The notes beneath the pieces were generated by a model. That model did not search any database. It saw nothing but the letters and a program-made list of their open reading frames with translations, and was not told the origin of the DNA. Below are positions 6,732 to 14,072 of a DNA stretch of 22,095 bases, in pieces (within the stretch, counting starts at the first letter, position 1; each line of letters starts with the position of its first letter). Made by a program: the position numbers and the translations under genes. Origin of the DNA: a virus; the IMG/VR virus record IMGVR_UViG_3300034112_000436, positions 1 through 22,095 of that record; one strand, 5' to 3'.

Positions 6732-7520
6732 ATGCCAGTTCCAAATACATTTGCCAATGCAACAACGTCTATACCGTTGTCGCAATTGGATGCCAATTTT
6801 GCTACCCCGATCACGTTAGGCAATACTGCTATCCAGCTTGGCAACACGGTCACAACACTCAACAACATGAGTTTTGCGAATGTGACCATCACTAGCGTAT
6901 CAACACCGATTACTGCTGCACAAGGCGGTACTGGTTTAACCAGTTTGACCGCAGAGAATGTGTTGATTGGTAATGGCGCAAATGCAGTCAAGGTTGTAGC
7001 GCCAGGCACTGCTGGTAACGTGCTGGTGTCTACGGGAACCACTTGGGCTAGCCAAGCACCAGGAGCAGCAAGCGGCAACGTCACCATTGGTAATACAACC
7101 ATTGCGTTAGGTGGCACAAGCAGTTCGTTAGGCAATGTTACGTTAAACAATGCGACTGCGGGTAATGCCGTATCTGATAGCGCCAATGTAGTTGGCTATA
7201 TCGGTCTGCCACAGAATAGCCAGAATGGTAATTACAACGTCGTGTTGGGGGATGCGGGTAAACATATTTATCACCCGACAGGCCAAGCAGCAGCGACTTA
7301 CACTTTTCCTGCAAACTCTAACGTGGCATTCACGGTGGGTTCAGCGGTTACGATCATCAATGGTTCTGCCAACAACGTCACGATCTCTTTGACAACAGAC
7401 ACGCTGTATTTGTCATCAAATGGCGCAACTGGTAGCAGAACACTAACCCAGTGGGGTGTGGCAACCGCAGTCAAGATTTCTAGCCAAGTTTGGGTTATCT
7501 CTGGATCGAATATCACATGA
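6732..7520 (+). CDS. Tail fibre-like structural protein (262 residues)
   Basis: The product is Asn/Thr/Gly/Val-rich and beta-patterned, with repeated GNT and NVT stretches (LGNTAIQLGNTVTTLNNMSF, GNVTIGNTTIALGGTSSSLG). It carries AAQGGTGLTS at about residues 63-72, a motif recurrent in phage tail fibre shafts. The C-terminal 90 residues (VVLGDAGKHIYHPTGQAAAT; VTISLTTDTLYLSSNGATGS) look like a tip or trimer-forming module. The ATG follows the hub stop directly and its own stop overlaps the next start (ATGA). Fibre shafts of this kind link to the tail hub encoded just upstream. Exact role and receptor are unknown. Confidence 0.65.
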   Translation: MPVPNTFANATTSIPLSQLDANFATPITLGNTAIQLGNTVTTLNNMSFANVTITSVSTPITAAQGGTGLTSLTAENVLIGNGANAVKVVAPGTAGNVLVSTGTTWASQAPGAASGNVTIGNTTIALGGTSSSLGNVTLNNATAGNAVSDSANVVGYIGLPQNSQNGNYNVVLGDAGKHIYHPTGQAAATYTFPANSNVAFTVGSAVTIINGSANNVTISLTTDTLYLSSNGATGSRTLTQWGVATAVKISSQVWVISGSNIT

Positions 7521-9160
7521 CAGGCATCCTACAAGCACTTTTGATGGGTTATGGCGCTGCTGGAGGCGGTGGCGGTTTAACCATCATCGAAACTTTCACA
7601 TCGACAAAGGACTGGACTTGTCCAGATGGTGTCACGCAAGTGGACTATTTGGTGGTGGCAGGTGGTGGTGGTGGGGGCGGTGCAAGCCCCGGAGATTATT
7701 GTGCTGGCGGTGGTGGTGCTGGTGGCTTCCGTACTGGTACTGGTTTGTCTGTCACCGCTGGCACAACTTACACAGTGACTGTTGGCGGTGGTGGGAATGG
7801 TGGTGCGGCTGGTTCAAATCAAGGAAGTAGCGGATCAAATTCTGTTTTTTCTACGATTACATCTAATGGCGGTGGTGGCGGGGCAAAAGGACAACCAAGT
7901 TCAGGAACAATACAAGGGTCATCGGGTGGTTCTGGTGGTGGTTCTAGTTATAGTTCGCCCGGAGGGGCTGGTAACACGCCTTCAACATCTCCATCACAAG
8001 GAAATAATGGTGGAGCTGGAGCTATATTTAGCGCACAGTTTGGCGGGGGAGGTGGTGGTGGTGCGAGTGCAGTTGGTAGCGATGGATCAGGAACAAAAGG
8101 CGGTGACGGCGGCAACGGAACAGCATCTACGCTTTCAGGAAGTTCAGTAACCTATGCTGGTGGTGGTGGCGGTGGTGGTTATACAGCTCCTGCTTCAACA
8201 AATGCTGGAGCTGGTGGTACTGGTGGCGGAGCAAATGGCGGCGCTAAATCTACTGGTTCTAGTGCAACAGCAAATACTGGTGGTGGCGGCGGCGGTACTG
8301 GTTCTTCTGGAACTCCGAGCGCATCTTTCGCTGGCGGTGCTGGCGGCTCTGGCGTAGTCATCATTAAGTACACAGCACCATCTAACAACGTGCTTGTGTT
8401 CAAAGGTTCATCTCAATGGACTTGCCCAACAGGTGTGACCAGCGTTGATTATCTGGTCGTAGCTGGTGGTGGTGGTGGTGGCGATGGTGCTGCTGCTGCT
8501 GGTGGCGGCGCTGGTGGCTTTAGAACAGGCACAAGTTTATCGGTTACCGCAGGAAATACCTACACGGTAACGGTCGGCGCAGGCGGCGCTGGTGGGTCTA
8601 GTGGCGGGTTAAGGGGTTCTTCAGGGGGGAATTCGGTTTTTTCCTCAATTACGTCTAATGGTGGCGGCGGAGGTGGGTCATCAAATTCGGGGGAAAGAAT
8701 TGGCGGTAGTGGCGGTTCGGGGGGTGGTGGTTCAGGGGATGGTAATAACGCTGGCGGAGCGGGCAACACTCCCAGCACATCACCGTCCCAAGGAAATAAC
8801 GGTGGGTCAGGTTTAGATGGAGGAGCGACTAATGCTGGCGGTGGCGGTGGTGGAGCTTCTGCTGCTGGTGGAAGCGCGTCTGGTTCTCCAGTTGCGCCCG
8901 GAAATGGTGGCAATGGAACGGCATCAAGCATTTCAGGTTCGTCTGTGACTTACGCTGGCGGCGGTGGAGGGCATCGAAATGCCCAATCGCCCAACCCCGG
9001 TGGTACTGGAGGCACAGGTGGTGGAGGTAATGGCGGGGGTGAAAATAACAATCCTGCTGGTTCTGCCGGTACTGCAAACACGGGCGGCGGTGGTGGTGGT
9101 ACAGAAAACACTTCCTATGCTGGCGGCTCCGGTATCGTAATTATTAAACTCAATTCATAA
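7517..9160 (+). CDS. Glycine-rich tail fibre or adhesin with duplicated module
   Basis: I place the start at ATG 7517 (ATGA overlap with the previous stop), giving 547 residues. A frame start at 7490 would lie inside the upstream gene. The protein is mainly glycine runs with a short hydrophobic N-terminus (MTGILQALLMGYGAAGGGGG). It contains two copies of a module beginning WTCPxGVTxVDYLVVAGGGG and continuing GGFRTGT and TAGTTYTVTVG. Each copy ends in (V/I)VIIK. This matches the glycine-rich domain widespread in phage tail and bacterial surface proteins. Long glycine runs can pack as polyglycine II helices, as in the adhesin of Salmonella phage S16. Receptor binding at the fibre tip is the likely role. 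Confidence 0.75.
   Translation: MTGILQALLMGYGAAGGGGGLTIIETFTSTKDWTCPDGVTQVDYLVVAGGGGGGGASPGDYCAGGGGAGGFRTGTGLSVTAGTTYTVTVGGGGNGGAAGSNQGSSGSNSVFSTITSNGGGGGAKGQPSSGTIQGSSGGSGGGSSYSSPGGAGNTPSTSPSQGNNGGAGAIFSAQFGGGGGGGASAVGSDGSGTKGGDGGNGTASTLSGSSVTYAGGGGGGGYTAPASTNAGAGGTGGGANGGAKSTGSSATANTGGGGGGTGSSGTPSASFAGGAGGSGVVIIKYTAPSNNVLVFKGSSQWTCPTGVTSVDYLVVAGGGGGGDGAAAAGGGAGGFRTGTSLSVTAGNTYTVTVGAGGAGGSSGGLRGSSGGNSVFSSITSNGGGGGGSSNSGERIGGSGGSGGGGSGDGNNAGGAGNTPSTSPSQGNNGGSGLDGGATNAGGGGGGASAAGGSASGSPVAPGNGGNGTASSISGSSVTYAGGGGGHRNAQSPNPGGTGGTGGGGNGGGENNNPAGSAGTANTGGGGGGTENTSYAGGSGIVIIKLNS
7613..9157 (+). repeat. Two tandem glycine-rich modules
   Basis: Copy A starts at the codon for W33 (7613) and copy B at W301 (8417), so the period is about 268 residues (804 bases). 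Conserved landmarks in order are WTCP-GVT, VDYLVVAGGGG, GGFRTGT, SVTAG-TYTVTVG, NSVFS-ITSNGGGGG, AGNTPSTSPSQGNNGG, GGNGTAS, SGSSVTYAGGGGG, TANTGGGGGGT and GSG(V/I)VIIK. Indels lie between landmarks. Confidence 0.85.
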
Positions 9161-9162
9161 CC

Positions 9163-9414
9163 ATGAAAAAAATCTACCGCTTCTACGGCATCGACGTTGC
9201 AATGCAGATGCTTCGTCCGGGTGCTAAATGGGAGATCAGCAACAACGTCTTTACCCGTTGGGATGATCCTAGACCTTGCCCAAGCATGGAAGAAGTGTAT
9301 TGGATGATGGAAAAGATCAAAGAGTTTGAGGAAAGCATCCCGACCATTTGGCTACCTGAACAGTTAGAGCAGCACAAGCAAGAGGAAGAAGAACTAGAAA
9401 AGGCACTCGCATGA
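9163..9414 (+). CDS. Small fibre-region protein, unknown function (83 residues)
   Basis: The product begins MKKIYRFYGIDVAMQMLRPG and contains WEISNNVFTRWDDPRPCPSM, then a charged helical C-terminus with EEVYWMMEKIKEFE and a Glu-rich end (EQHKQEEEELEKALA). The combination of an aromatic N-terminal half and a coiled C-terminal half, placed directly after a fibre gene, suggests a fibre assembly factor or small accessory protein. I recall similar proteins in phage fibre regions, without a known function. Its stop overlaps the oxygenase start (ATGA at 9411-9414). Confidence 0.65.
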   Translation: MKKIYRFYGIDVAMQMLRPGAKWEISNNVFTRWDDPRPCPSMEEVYWMMEKIKEFEESIPTIWLPEQLEQHKQEEEELEKALA

Positions 9415-10013
9415 ATATGCACAACCTGTTTCCTACGCCAATCGGTATGTTCGACTTAGATAGAGAATTTACCGATGAGGAACTGTTGTTTGTTCGTGGT
9501 CAGGAAACTAGAGCAAATGAAGGCAATACCACTAGCGTAAACAACTTTGTGCTGCGTGATCCGATTATGACTTCTTTGCGGGATTGGGTAGAGGGCTGCG
9601 TTTCTGAATACTTTAAGGCTACAAGCGATCCAAAGCATGACGTTGATTTGCGAATTACTCAGTCTTGGTTTAACTATTCAGAGCAAGGTCAGTGGCATCA
9701 CAAACACGCTCACCCAAACAGTTTTGTTTCAGGCGTGTTTTATCTGAATACCAACCCTGATGACCGTATTTACTTTTATCGTTCAGGCTGGCAGCAAATA
9801 AAGTTTCCACCTGAAAACTATAACTTGTACAACTCTGAATCGTGGTGGTTTGAGGCGATTAAAGGGCGGCTGATTCTGTTTCCTTCGTCGCTTGAGCATA
9901 ACGTGCCGACAGTTCAGGGTGAAGATGTGCGGATAAGCATGAGTTTTAATACGTTCCCTGTTGGGATTGTTGGGGATGAGATGTCGTTGACTGGTTTGAA
10001 ATTGGAGGCTTGA
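9411..10013 (+). CDS. Probable 2OG-Fe(II) dioxygenase
   Basis: The 200-residue product resembles the phage branch of 2-oxoglutarate/Fe(II) oxygenases. Residues 85-112 read SWFNYSEQGQWHHKHAHPNS then FVSGVFYLN, matching the family pattern W-N-x-Y-x-x-G-x-x-x-x-H-x-H-P-x-S-x-x-S-G-V-x-Y-L. H99 and H101 are likely metal ligands in an HxH arrangement instead of the classic HxD. H163 (in FPSSLEHNVP) is the distal His ligand, and R174 is a candidate 2-oxoglutarate-binding Arg. The N-terminus has LFPTPIGMFDL, typical of this family. Substrate unknown. Location among fibre genes suggests hydroxylation of a virion protein or host molecule, which is inference. Confidence 0.75.
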   Translation: MNMHNLFPTPIGMFDLDREFTDEELLFVRGQETRANEGNTTSVNNFVLRDPIMTSLRDWVEGCVSEYFKATSDPKHDVDLRITQSWFNYSEQGQWHHKHAHPNSFVSGVFYLNTNPDDRIYFYRSGWQQIKFPPENYNLYNSESWWFEAIKGRLILFPSSLEHNVPTVQGEDVRISMSFNTFPVGIVGDEMSLTGLKLEA

Positions 10014-10382
10014 ATGGCGCACTTTGCTGAACTTGATAGCAACAACGTGGTGTTGCGTGTCATTGTGGTGGATAACAAAGACACAAGCGATGCCAACGGC
10101 GTTGAGAAGGAATACATAGGCGCAGCCTTCTGTGAGCGTTTATTTGGCGGCACATGGAAACAAACTAGCTATAACGGCAACTTTCGTAAAAACTTTGCCG
10201 GTATTGGCTACAGCTATTTGCCTGCACCGATTGATGGCTTTGCGCCACCCCGTCCGTATCCAAGCTGGAACCTTGATCCTGATGTTTGCCAGTGGGTTGC
10301 GCCAGTGCCTATGCCTACTGACGATCAGCGTTACTCTTGGAATGAAGAAACGCAATCTTGGGAGGTGACAGATGGGAATTAA
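10014..10382 (+). CDS. Conserved phage protein, unknown function (122 residues)
   Basis: The sequence matches a protein type I recall from many tailed phages, especially aquatic ones: MAHFAELDSNNVVLRVIVVD at the start, then GGTWKQTSYNGNFRKNFAGI, GYSYLPAPIDGFAPPRPYPS and a C-terminal WNEETQSWEV. Trp, Tyr and Pro are abundant and there is no membrane helix. These proteins usually lie beside fibre or adhesin genes, but no function is established to my knowledge. The ATG follows the oxygenase stop with no gap, suggesting a shared expression unit. The end overlaps the next gene by 11 bases. Confidence 0.7.
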   Translation: MAHFAELDSNNVVLRVIVVDNKDTSDANGVEKEYIGAAFCERLFGGTWKQTSYNGNFRKNFAGIGYSYLPAPIDGFAPPRPYPSWNLDPDVCQWVAPVPMPTDDQRYSWNEETQSWEVTDGN

Positions 10383-10701
10383 TGCTTTTACCAAAACTGG
10401 TAACACGGTCACGTTTCTGGCGGCTACGACTGCCCCCACTCCCGTGCAGTGTTCGTCAACGACTCTTGGCGGCAACCAATACCGTGTCATTAACTCTGGC
10501 ACGGGTATCGTGTTTTTAGGTTACGGAACAACAGCGGCTGACGCTAACAGTTCAGCGCAATTAGTTAGTAGTAGCCAAGCAGCATTTCCGTTATTGCCAA
10601 ATACAGATGAGATTCTGACGTTTGTTCCAAATGCGTATTTCACGGGCATAACGGCATCTGGCACAGCGACTGTGTACATCACGCCTGGCGATGGCCTATA
10701 A
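10372..10701 (+). CDS. Small beta-rich structural protein (paralogue 1)
   Basis: The 109-residue product is Thr/Ala/Val-rich with beta pattern (FTKTGNTVTFLAATTAPTPV; YRVINSGTGIVFLGYGTTAA) and ends TATVYITPGDGL. A strong GGAGGT at 10361-10366 precedes ATG 10372, which lies inside the preceding gene. The ending and layout match the 115-residue protein encoded at 20042-20389 (ending AEIYITPGEGL), so the two are probably paralogues. Such single-domain beta proteins may be head fibres, decoration proteins or fibre-base proteins. The exact role is unknown. Confidence 0.65.
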   Translation: MGINAFTKTGNTVTFLAATTAPTPVQCSSTTLGGNQYRVINSGTGIVFLGYGTTAADANSSAQLVSSSQAAFPLLPNTDEILTFVPNAYFTGITASGTATVYITPGDGL

Positions 10702-10710
10702 GGAGTAATC

Positions 10711-11424
10711 ATGCTAAAGGTAGCTGGTGGTGGTATAGCGACAGGCACACTGTCTTATCAAGGCACATGGGATGCTAATGCAAACTCACCTTTGCTTACT
10801 TCTAGCGTAGGAACGCAGAACCAGTATTACGTTGTTAGTGTTGCCGGAACAACTAATCTTAATGGCATTACCGATTGGCAGATTGGTGATTGGGCAATCT
10901 TTAACGGTTCTGTTTGGCAAAAGATAGATCAAAGTCCGGCGGTTTTGTCCGTCAATGGTCAGACGGGCGCAGTTGTTTTGACAGCGGCTAACGTCGGCGC
11001 AACACCAAACACGACTTTTGTATTGGCAGGAACTGGCATCTCCGGTGGTGGGCAGTTGACCGGCAATGTCACTATCAACTTAGCTAACACAGCAGTCACC
11101 GCTGGTACTTACGGCACAGCAACTCAAGTGTCGCAGGTCACTGTAGACGCTCAAGGGCGCATTACCAGCGCATCTAATGTCGCTATCGCTATTGCCAACA
11201 GCGCGGTGTCTGGTCTTGGCACGATGTCTACACAAGATGCCAACAATGTCACGATTACTGGCGGGTCAGTCACAGCAAATGTAACGTCTGCTAATGTCAA
11301 TTTGACAGGCAGTACGTCATCTACGGCTACGTTTGCAACAGACAGTTTGCCGTTAGTGCCAGAGGGCTACATCACCATACAAATTGGTGGTGTGAACAAA
11401 AAAATTCCTTACTACGGTGTGTAA
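10711..11424 (+). CDS. Tail fibre-like structural protein (237 residues)
   Basis: Residues about 14-75 (LSYQGTWDANANSPLLTSSV ... WQIGDWAIFNGSVWQKID) form a module frequent near fibre N-termini and in virion decoration proteins. It is followed by VLSVNGQTGAVVLTAANVGA, a very common phage fibre shaft motif, and by Asn/Thr-rich beta repeats (GTYGTATQVSQVTVDAQGRI). The C-terminus ends ITIQIGGVNKKIPYYGV. AAGGAG precedes the ATG. It probably joins with the other fibre-like genes in host contact. Which domain contacts the receptor cannot be seen here. Confidence 0.65.
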   Translation: MLKVAGGGIATGTLSYQGTWDANANSPLLTSSVGTQNQYYVVSVAGTTNLNGITDWQIGDWAIFNGSVWQKIDQSPAVLSVNGQTGAVVLTAANVGATPNTTFVLAGTGISGGGQLTGNVTINLANTAVTAGTYGTATQVSQVTVDAQGRITSASNVAIAIANSAVSGLGTMSTQDANNVTITGGSVTANVTSANVNLTGSTSSTATFATDSLPLVPEGYITIQIGGVNKKIPYYGV

Positions 11425-11649
11425 ATGGAAGGTCAAATGCTCTTTAATCTTGTTGTCGGCGTTGCAGCATTCTTTGGTGGCTGGACACTAAACAACATTA
11501 CACGGATGTTGAACCGGATAGACGATGACATTCGGGAGTTGCCGCATTTGTACGTCAGTAAAGAAGATTACAAAACTGATATCCATGATATCAAAGGGAT
11601 GTTGGGCAAGATTTTCGATAAGTTAGAAGGTAAGGCCGACAAAACATGA
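11425..11649 (+). CDS. One-helix membrane protein, unknown function (74 residues)
   Basis: Residues 5-22 (MLFNLVVGVAAFFGGWTL) form one membrane segment. The remainder is charged and helical (NRIDDDIRELPHLYVSKEDY; DIKGMLGKIFDKLEGKAD). I recall similar small proteins in many tailed phages without a settled function. An inner-membrane spanin-like or holin-accessory role is possible from the N-terminal helix and coiled tail, but no outer-membrane partner is visible, and the lysis genes are 8 kb away. ATG follows the fibre stop immediately. The next gene begins within its stop (ATGA region at 11646). Confidence 0.65.
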   Translation: MEGQMLFNLVVGVAAFFGGWTLNNITRMLNRIDDDIRELPHLYVSKEDYKTDIHDIKGMLGKIFDKLEGKADKT

Positions 11650-11990
11650 ACATGGACGCTCTTAGCATTGTGAAGTTCGGCGATAGGGATTCGCTGGGAG
11701 AGTTTTTGTTTGAAAACGGTCTACAGCACAAGTTATTCCAAGAAACCTTCATGGATCAGGGCATTTCAGTGCCTGTTTTCCCTTTAATTGACGCAAATAT
11801 CGACAATTTGGACGATTGGTTACAGGTTCACCAGGTCGAACACCAAGCATTTGCAAGCCTTTTGGGGCTAAATAACCCCTTTAATTTGCTTGATACGGAT
11901 TGGAATAGAGAGGAAGATTTCTACGATTGGATCGCTAGTCACTTGTATATTCACGAACAAATTGCAGCATCCCTTAACTTGTCGAGTTGA
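11646..11990 (+). CDS. Unrecognised protein, 114 residues
   Basis: The start overlaps the preceding stop. A second in-frame ATG lies two codons later. The product begins MNMDALSIVKFGDRDSLGEF and is acidic and helical, rich in Leu, Asp, His and Phe (FPLIDANIDNLDDWLQVHQV; EDFYDWIASHLYIHEQIAAS). No Cys is present and no membrane helix or known motif is visible. Position just before the internal virion genes suggests a virion or assembly role. Confidence 0.65.
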   Translation: MNMDALSIVKFGDRDSLGEFLFENGLQHKLFQETFMDQGISVPVFPLIDANIDNLDDWLQVHQVEHQAFASLLGLNNPFNLLDTDWNREEDFYDWIASHLYIHEQIAASLNLSS

Positions 11991-11992
11991 AC

Positions 11993-12325
11993 ATGATTGC
12001 TCCTCCCCAACCAAATATGAATGTTGCAGCGCAACAAAATGCAGATGTGATGCAAGCCATGCAAGGCGGTAACAATTTTGCGAATAATCCGCAAATTGAA
12101 CAAGCCAAACAAATGGTTATGCAGCTTATGCAAGAACACGGGTTGATGCCAGAACAATTAAAAGAACTAGGGCAGTTGGCAGAAATGAGTATCCAAAATA
12201 AACAGGCTTACCCAATGTTTTTGGAAAGGCTTAGAAGATTTGGATTGGGTGATGCGGAAAGTATGCAAGGTGATATTGATTACCAAGCACTTGCAATATT
12301 TGCTACGGCTGCGAAATTGATTTAA
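11993..12325 (+). CDS. Unrecognised Gln/Met-rich helical protein, 110 residues
   Basis: I choose ATG 11993. A TTG at 11987 in the same frame has no ribosome site, while a GAG at 11984-11986 is spaced correctly for 11993. The product starts MIAPPQPNMNVAAQQNADVM and is rich in Gln, Met and Asn. A helical section (QAKQMVMQLMQEHGLMPEQL) is followed by YPMFLERLRRFGLGDAESMQ and ALAIFATAAKLI. No membrane helix is seen. Short helical Gln/Met-rich proteins often accompany internal virion genes, so a virion role is possible. Confidence 0.65.
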   Translation: MIAPPQPNMNVAAQQNADVMQAMQGGNNFANNPQIEQAKQMVMQLMQEHGLMPEQLKELGQLAEMSIQNKQAYPMFLERLRRFGLGDAESMQGDIDYQALAIFATAAKLI

Positions 12326-12335
12326 GGAAAATAAC

Positions 12336-14072
12336 ATGGATGCTTCTCAGCACGTTGCCAGACTATTCCTGCGAGATTTAGGCAGAACACCCGATGCTGG
12401 AGGACAAGCATTTTGGGAAAACAGAGCGAAAGAAGTTCCTCCTGCCCAGCTTAATCTGGAGTTTCGTGAAGCCGCTAAACTAGAAAATCCGCAGGCTGGT
12501 CAGCCGCGAGGTAGCGGTATGGGAACCGATCCATATTCAAGAATCGCGCTTCCTGGAGAAGAAGGTTATACACCAGATAAATCAACCAACTTTTTTCAAC
12601 AGCTTGCTCCTTTTGTTATTCCCATCGTTGCAATTGTCGCACCTACGTTAATCCCGACTATTGGTTCTGCTTTGTTGCCTGCTGGCGCAAGTGCGGCTGC
12701 GGTCAATGCCGCAGGTAGCGCAGTCATTAATGCTGCTGTTACGGCGGCTCAAGGCGGTGATGCTGGTGACATTTTGAGGTCTGGTGCGGCTGGTGCTGCT
12801 GGTGGATACGCAGGCACAACAGCTAGTCAAGCGGTTAAAGCGGCAGAAGCCGCCGGTAAGATAGGCATATCAAGTTCACTACCTTCTGGTGTTGTACCTG
12901 CTGCTGCGGGTGGTGCTGCGGGTACTGGCGCGAGAACATTAGTAGAAACGGGTGATGTTGGCAGATCATTACAGGCTGCTGGTTTATCAGGATTAGCATC
13001 AGGCGCTGGTCAGGCCGCATCCGTAACAGCACAAGGTGCGTTGCCAGCAGGTACAAGTAGAACAACACAAGCGTTAGTTGCTGGTGGCACTGGTGGCGCA
13101 ACAGAGGCCGCTATTGAAGGTGCAAACCCGATTACAAGCGCTCTTGGTAGTGCGCTACAAACAGCCCGTGTAACTTCTGCAATGGATGCAGACGCAGCGC
13201 GTAGAGCAGAGGAAGCAAGAACACAGCAAATTATCTCTGCATTTGAACAACCAACTACACCTAGCACACAATTTGGACCAGCAACAGCGGGAGCAACACC
13301 AGCGCGTTTACCTGGATATACAACCACTGAGTTTGATACGCCTGAATTTACAGCTTCTGGCAGACCTATTGCTGGAAGATTTGATCCGACTATTGTTGGC
13401 GGTGAAGAAACATTAAGTCCAAGCGATAGGCTTGCGTTAGATGAATTAAGGCGTGCTGCGATTACAGGCGATGTACAAACTTTAAGAGAAGTAACACAAA
13501 CAGGCGGGTTGCCAACCGCCACGCCAAGTACAACTATCAATCCAGCGCTTGCTTCAACAACGGGATTTACAACAAGACAACCATCAACGCCTACCCGTAC
13601 TGGTGGCGCTGCTGGATTAACAGGTCAAACAACAACCAATAGAGATACGCAGATATTAAATTTAACGGGTATTACAAAACCTACCGACGCATTGCCAGGC
13701 GTAGAGGTTACTGGTCAAGACGAACTCGACAGGTTGCCGAATGTTGACGTTACTGGCGAGGAAGAAACAGAAGTTACTAGAAAGCCAACTGAAGACACAA
13801 TTGTTAGCCAACGATTCCCGCTAACACCTGATGAGCCAATAATTAAAAGACCACCAATTATTGACTACAGGTCTTTTAATGTTTTTGATCCTACTTTTAC
13901 TATGCCACCGATAACAACTGCTATGGCGCCTGGATCAAGCGCACTAGCGCAGGCATTGGGTGTGGGTGATCCTGGGGTGTCGTATTTAAGTAAGAAGGGT
14001 AAGGAACGTAAGCCTGTTTGGAACGTGGAGTCGTTAAAACTATCAGATGAATTAGGTGGACGTTATGGCTAA
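12336..14072 (+). CDS. Candidate internal virion protein with DUF4214-like N-terminus
   Basis: The 578-residue product has three parts. Residues about 7-45 (HVARLFLRDLGRTPDAGGQA FWEN) look like a DUF4214-type helical unit. Residues 88-112 (QQLAPFVIPIVAIVAPTL) are hydrophobic enough for membrane insertion and lead into an Ala/Gly-rich stretch to about 285. The C-terminal half is Thr/Pro-rich and disordered, with GVEVTGQ and NVDVTGEEE repeats. Hydrophobic Ala/Gly-rich stretches occur in ejected proteins that cross the host membrane. AAGGA precedes the ATG. The first of four large consecutive genes in the position of P22 ejection proteins, though no direct homology is visible. Confidence 0.6.
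   Translation: MDASQHVARLFLRDLGRTPDAGGQAFWENRAKEVPPAQLNLEFREAAKLENPQAGQPRGSGMGTDPYSRIALPGEEGYTPDKSTNFFQQLAPFVIPIVAIVAPTLIPTIGSALLPAGASAAAVNAAGSAVINAAVTAAQGGDAGDILRSGAAGAAGGYAGTTASQAVKAAEAAGKIGISSSLPSGVVPAAAGGAAGTGARTLVETGDVGRSLQAAGLSGLASGAGQAASVTAQGALPAGTSRTTQALVAGGTGGATEAAIEGANPITSALGSALQTARVTSAMDADAARRAEEARTQQIISAFEQPTTPSTQFGPATAGATPARLPGYTTTEFDTPEFTASGRPIAGRFDPTIVGGEETLSPSDRLALDELRRAAITGDVQTLREVTQTGGLPTATPSTTINPALASTTGFTTRQPSTPTRTGGAAGLTGQTTTNRDTQILNLTGITKPTDALPGVEVTGQDELDRLPNVDVTGEEETEVTRKPTEDTIVSQRFPLTPDEPIIKRPPIIDYRSFNVFDPTFTMPPITTAMAPGSSALAQALGVGDPGVSYLSKKGKERKPVWNVESLKLSDELGGRYG

Noticed and set aside
6728-7186. Minus-strand open frame (152 residues) over the fibre gene
   Set aside because: Val/Pro/Leu-rich mirror of an Asn/Thr/Gly-rich gene; no ribosome site.
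7490-7516. Earlier start for the glycine-rich gene inside the 262-residue gene
   Set aside because: The ATG at 7517 overlaps the previous stop as at other junctions here, and the extra nine codons have no glycine-rich character or supporting ribosome site.
7782-8357. Val/Leu-rich plus-strand frames inside the glycine-rich gene
   Set aside because: They are phase-shifted readings of the glycine-rich repeat, not separate genes.
8179-8931. Pro-rich open frames on the minus strand across the glycine-rich gene
   Set aside because: They are the complement of GGC/GGT/GGA codons, giving proline runs, and have no ribosome sites.
7613-9157. CRISPR-like or simple tandem DNA repeat from GGT/GGC runs
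   Set aside because: There is no regular repeat-spacer structure; repetition arises from glycine codons.
13010-13540. Long minus-strand open frame (176 residues) over the 578-residue gene
   Set aside because: It is a shadow of an Ala/Thr-rich coding region; no ribosome site, and all supported genes are on the plus strand.
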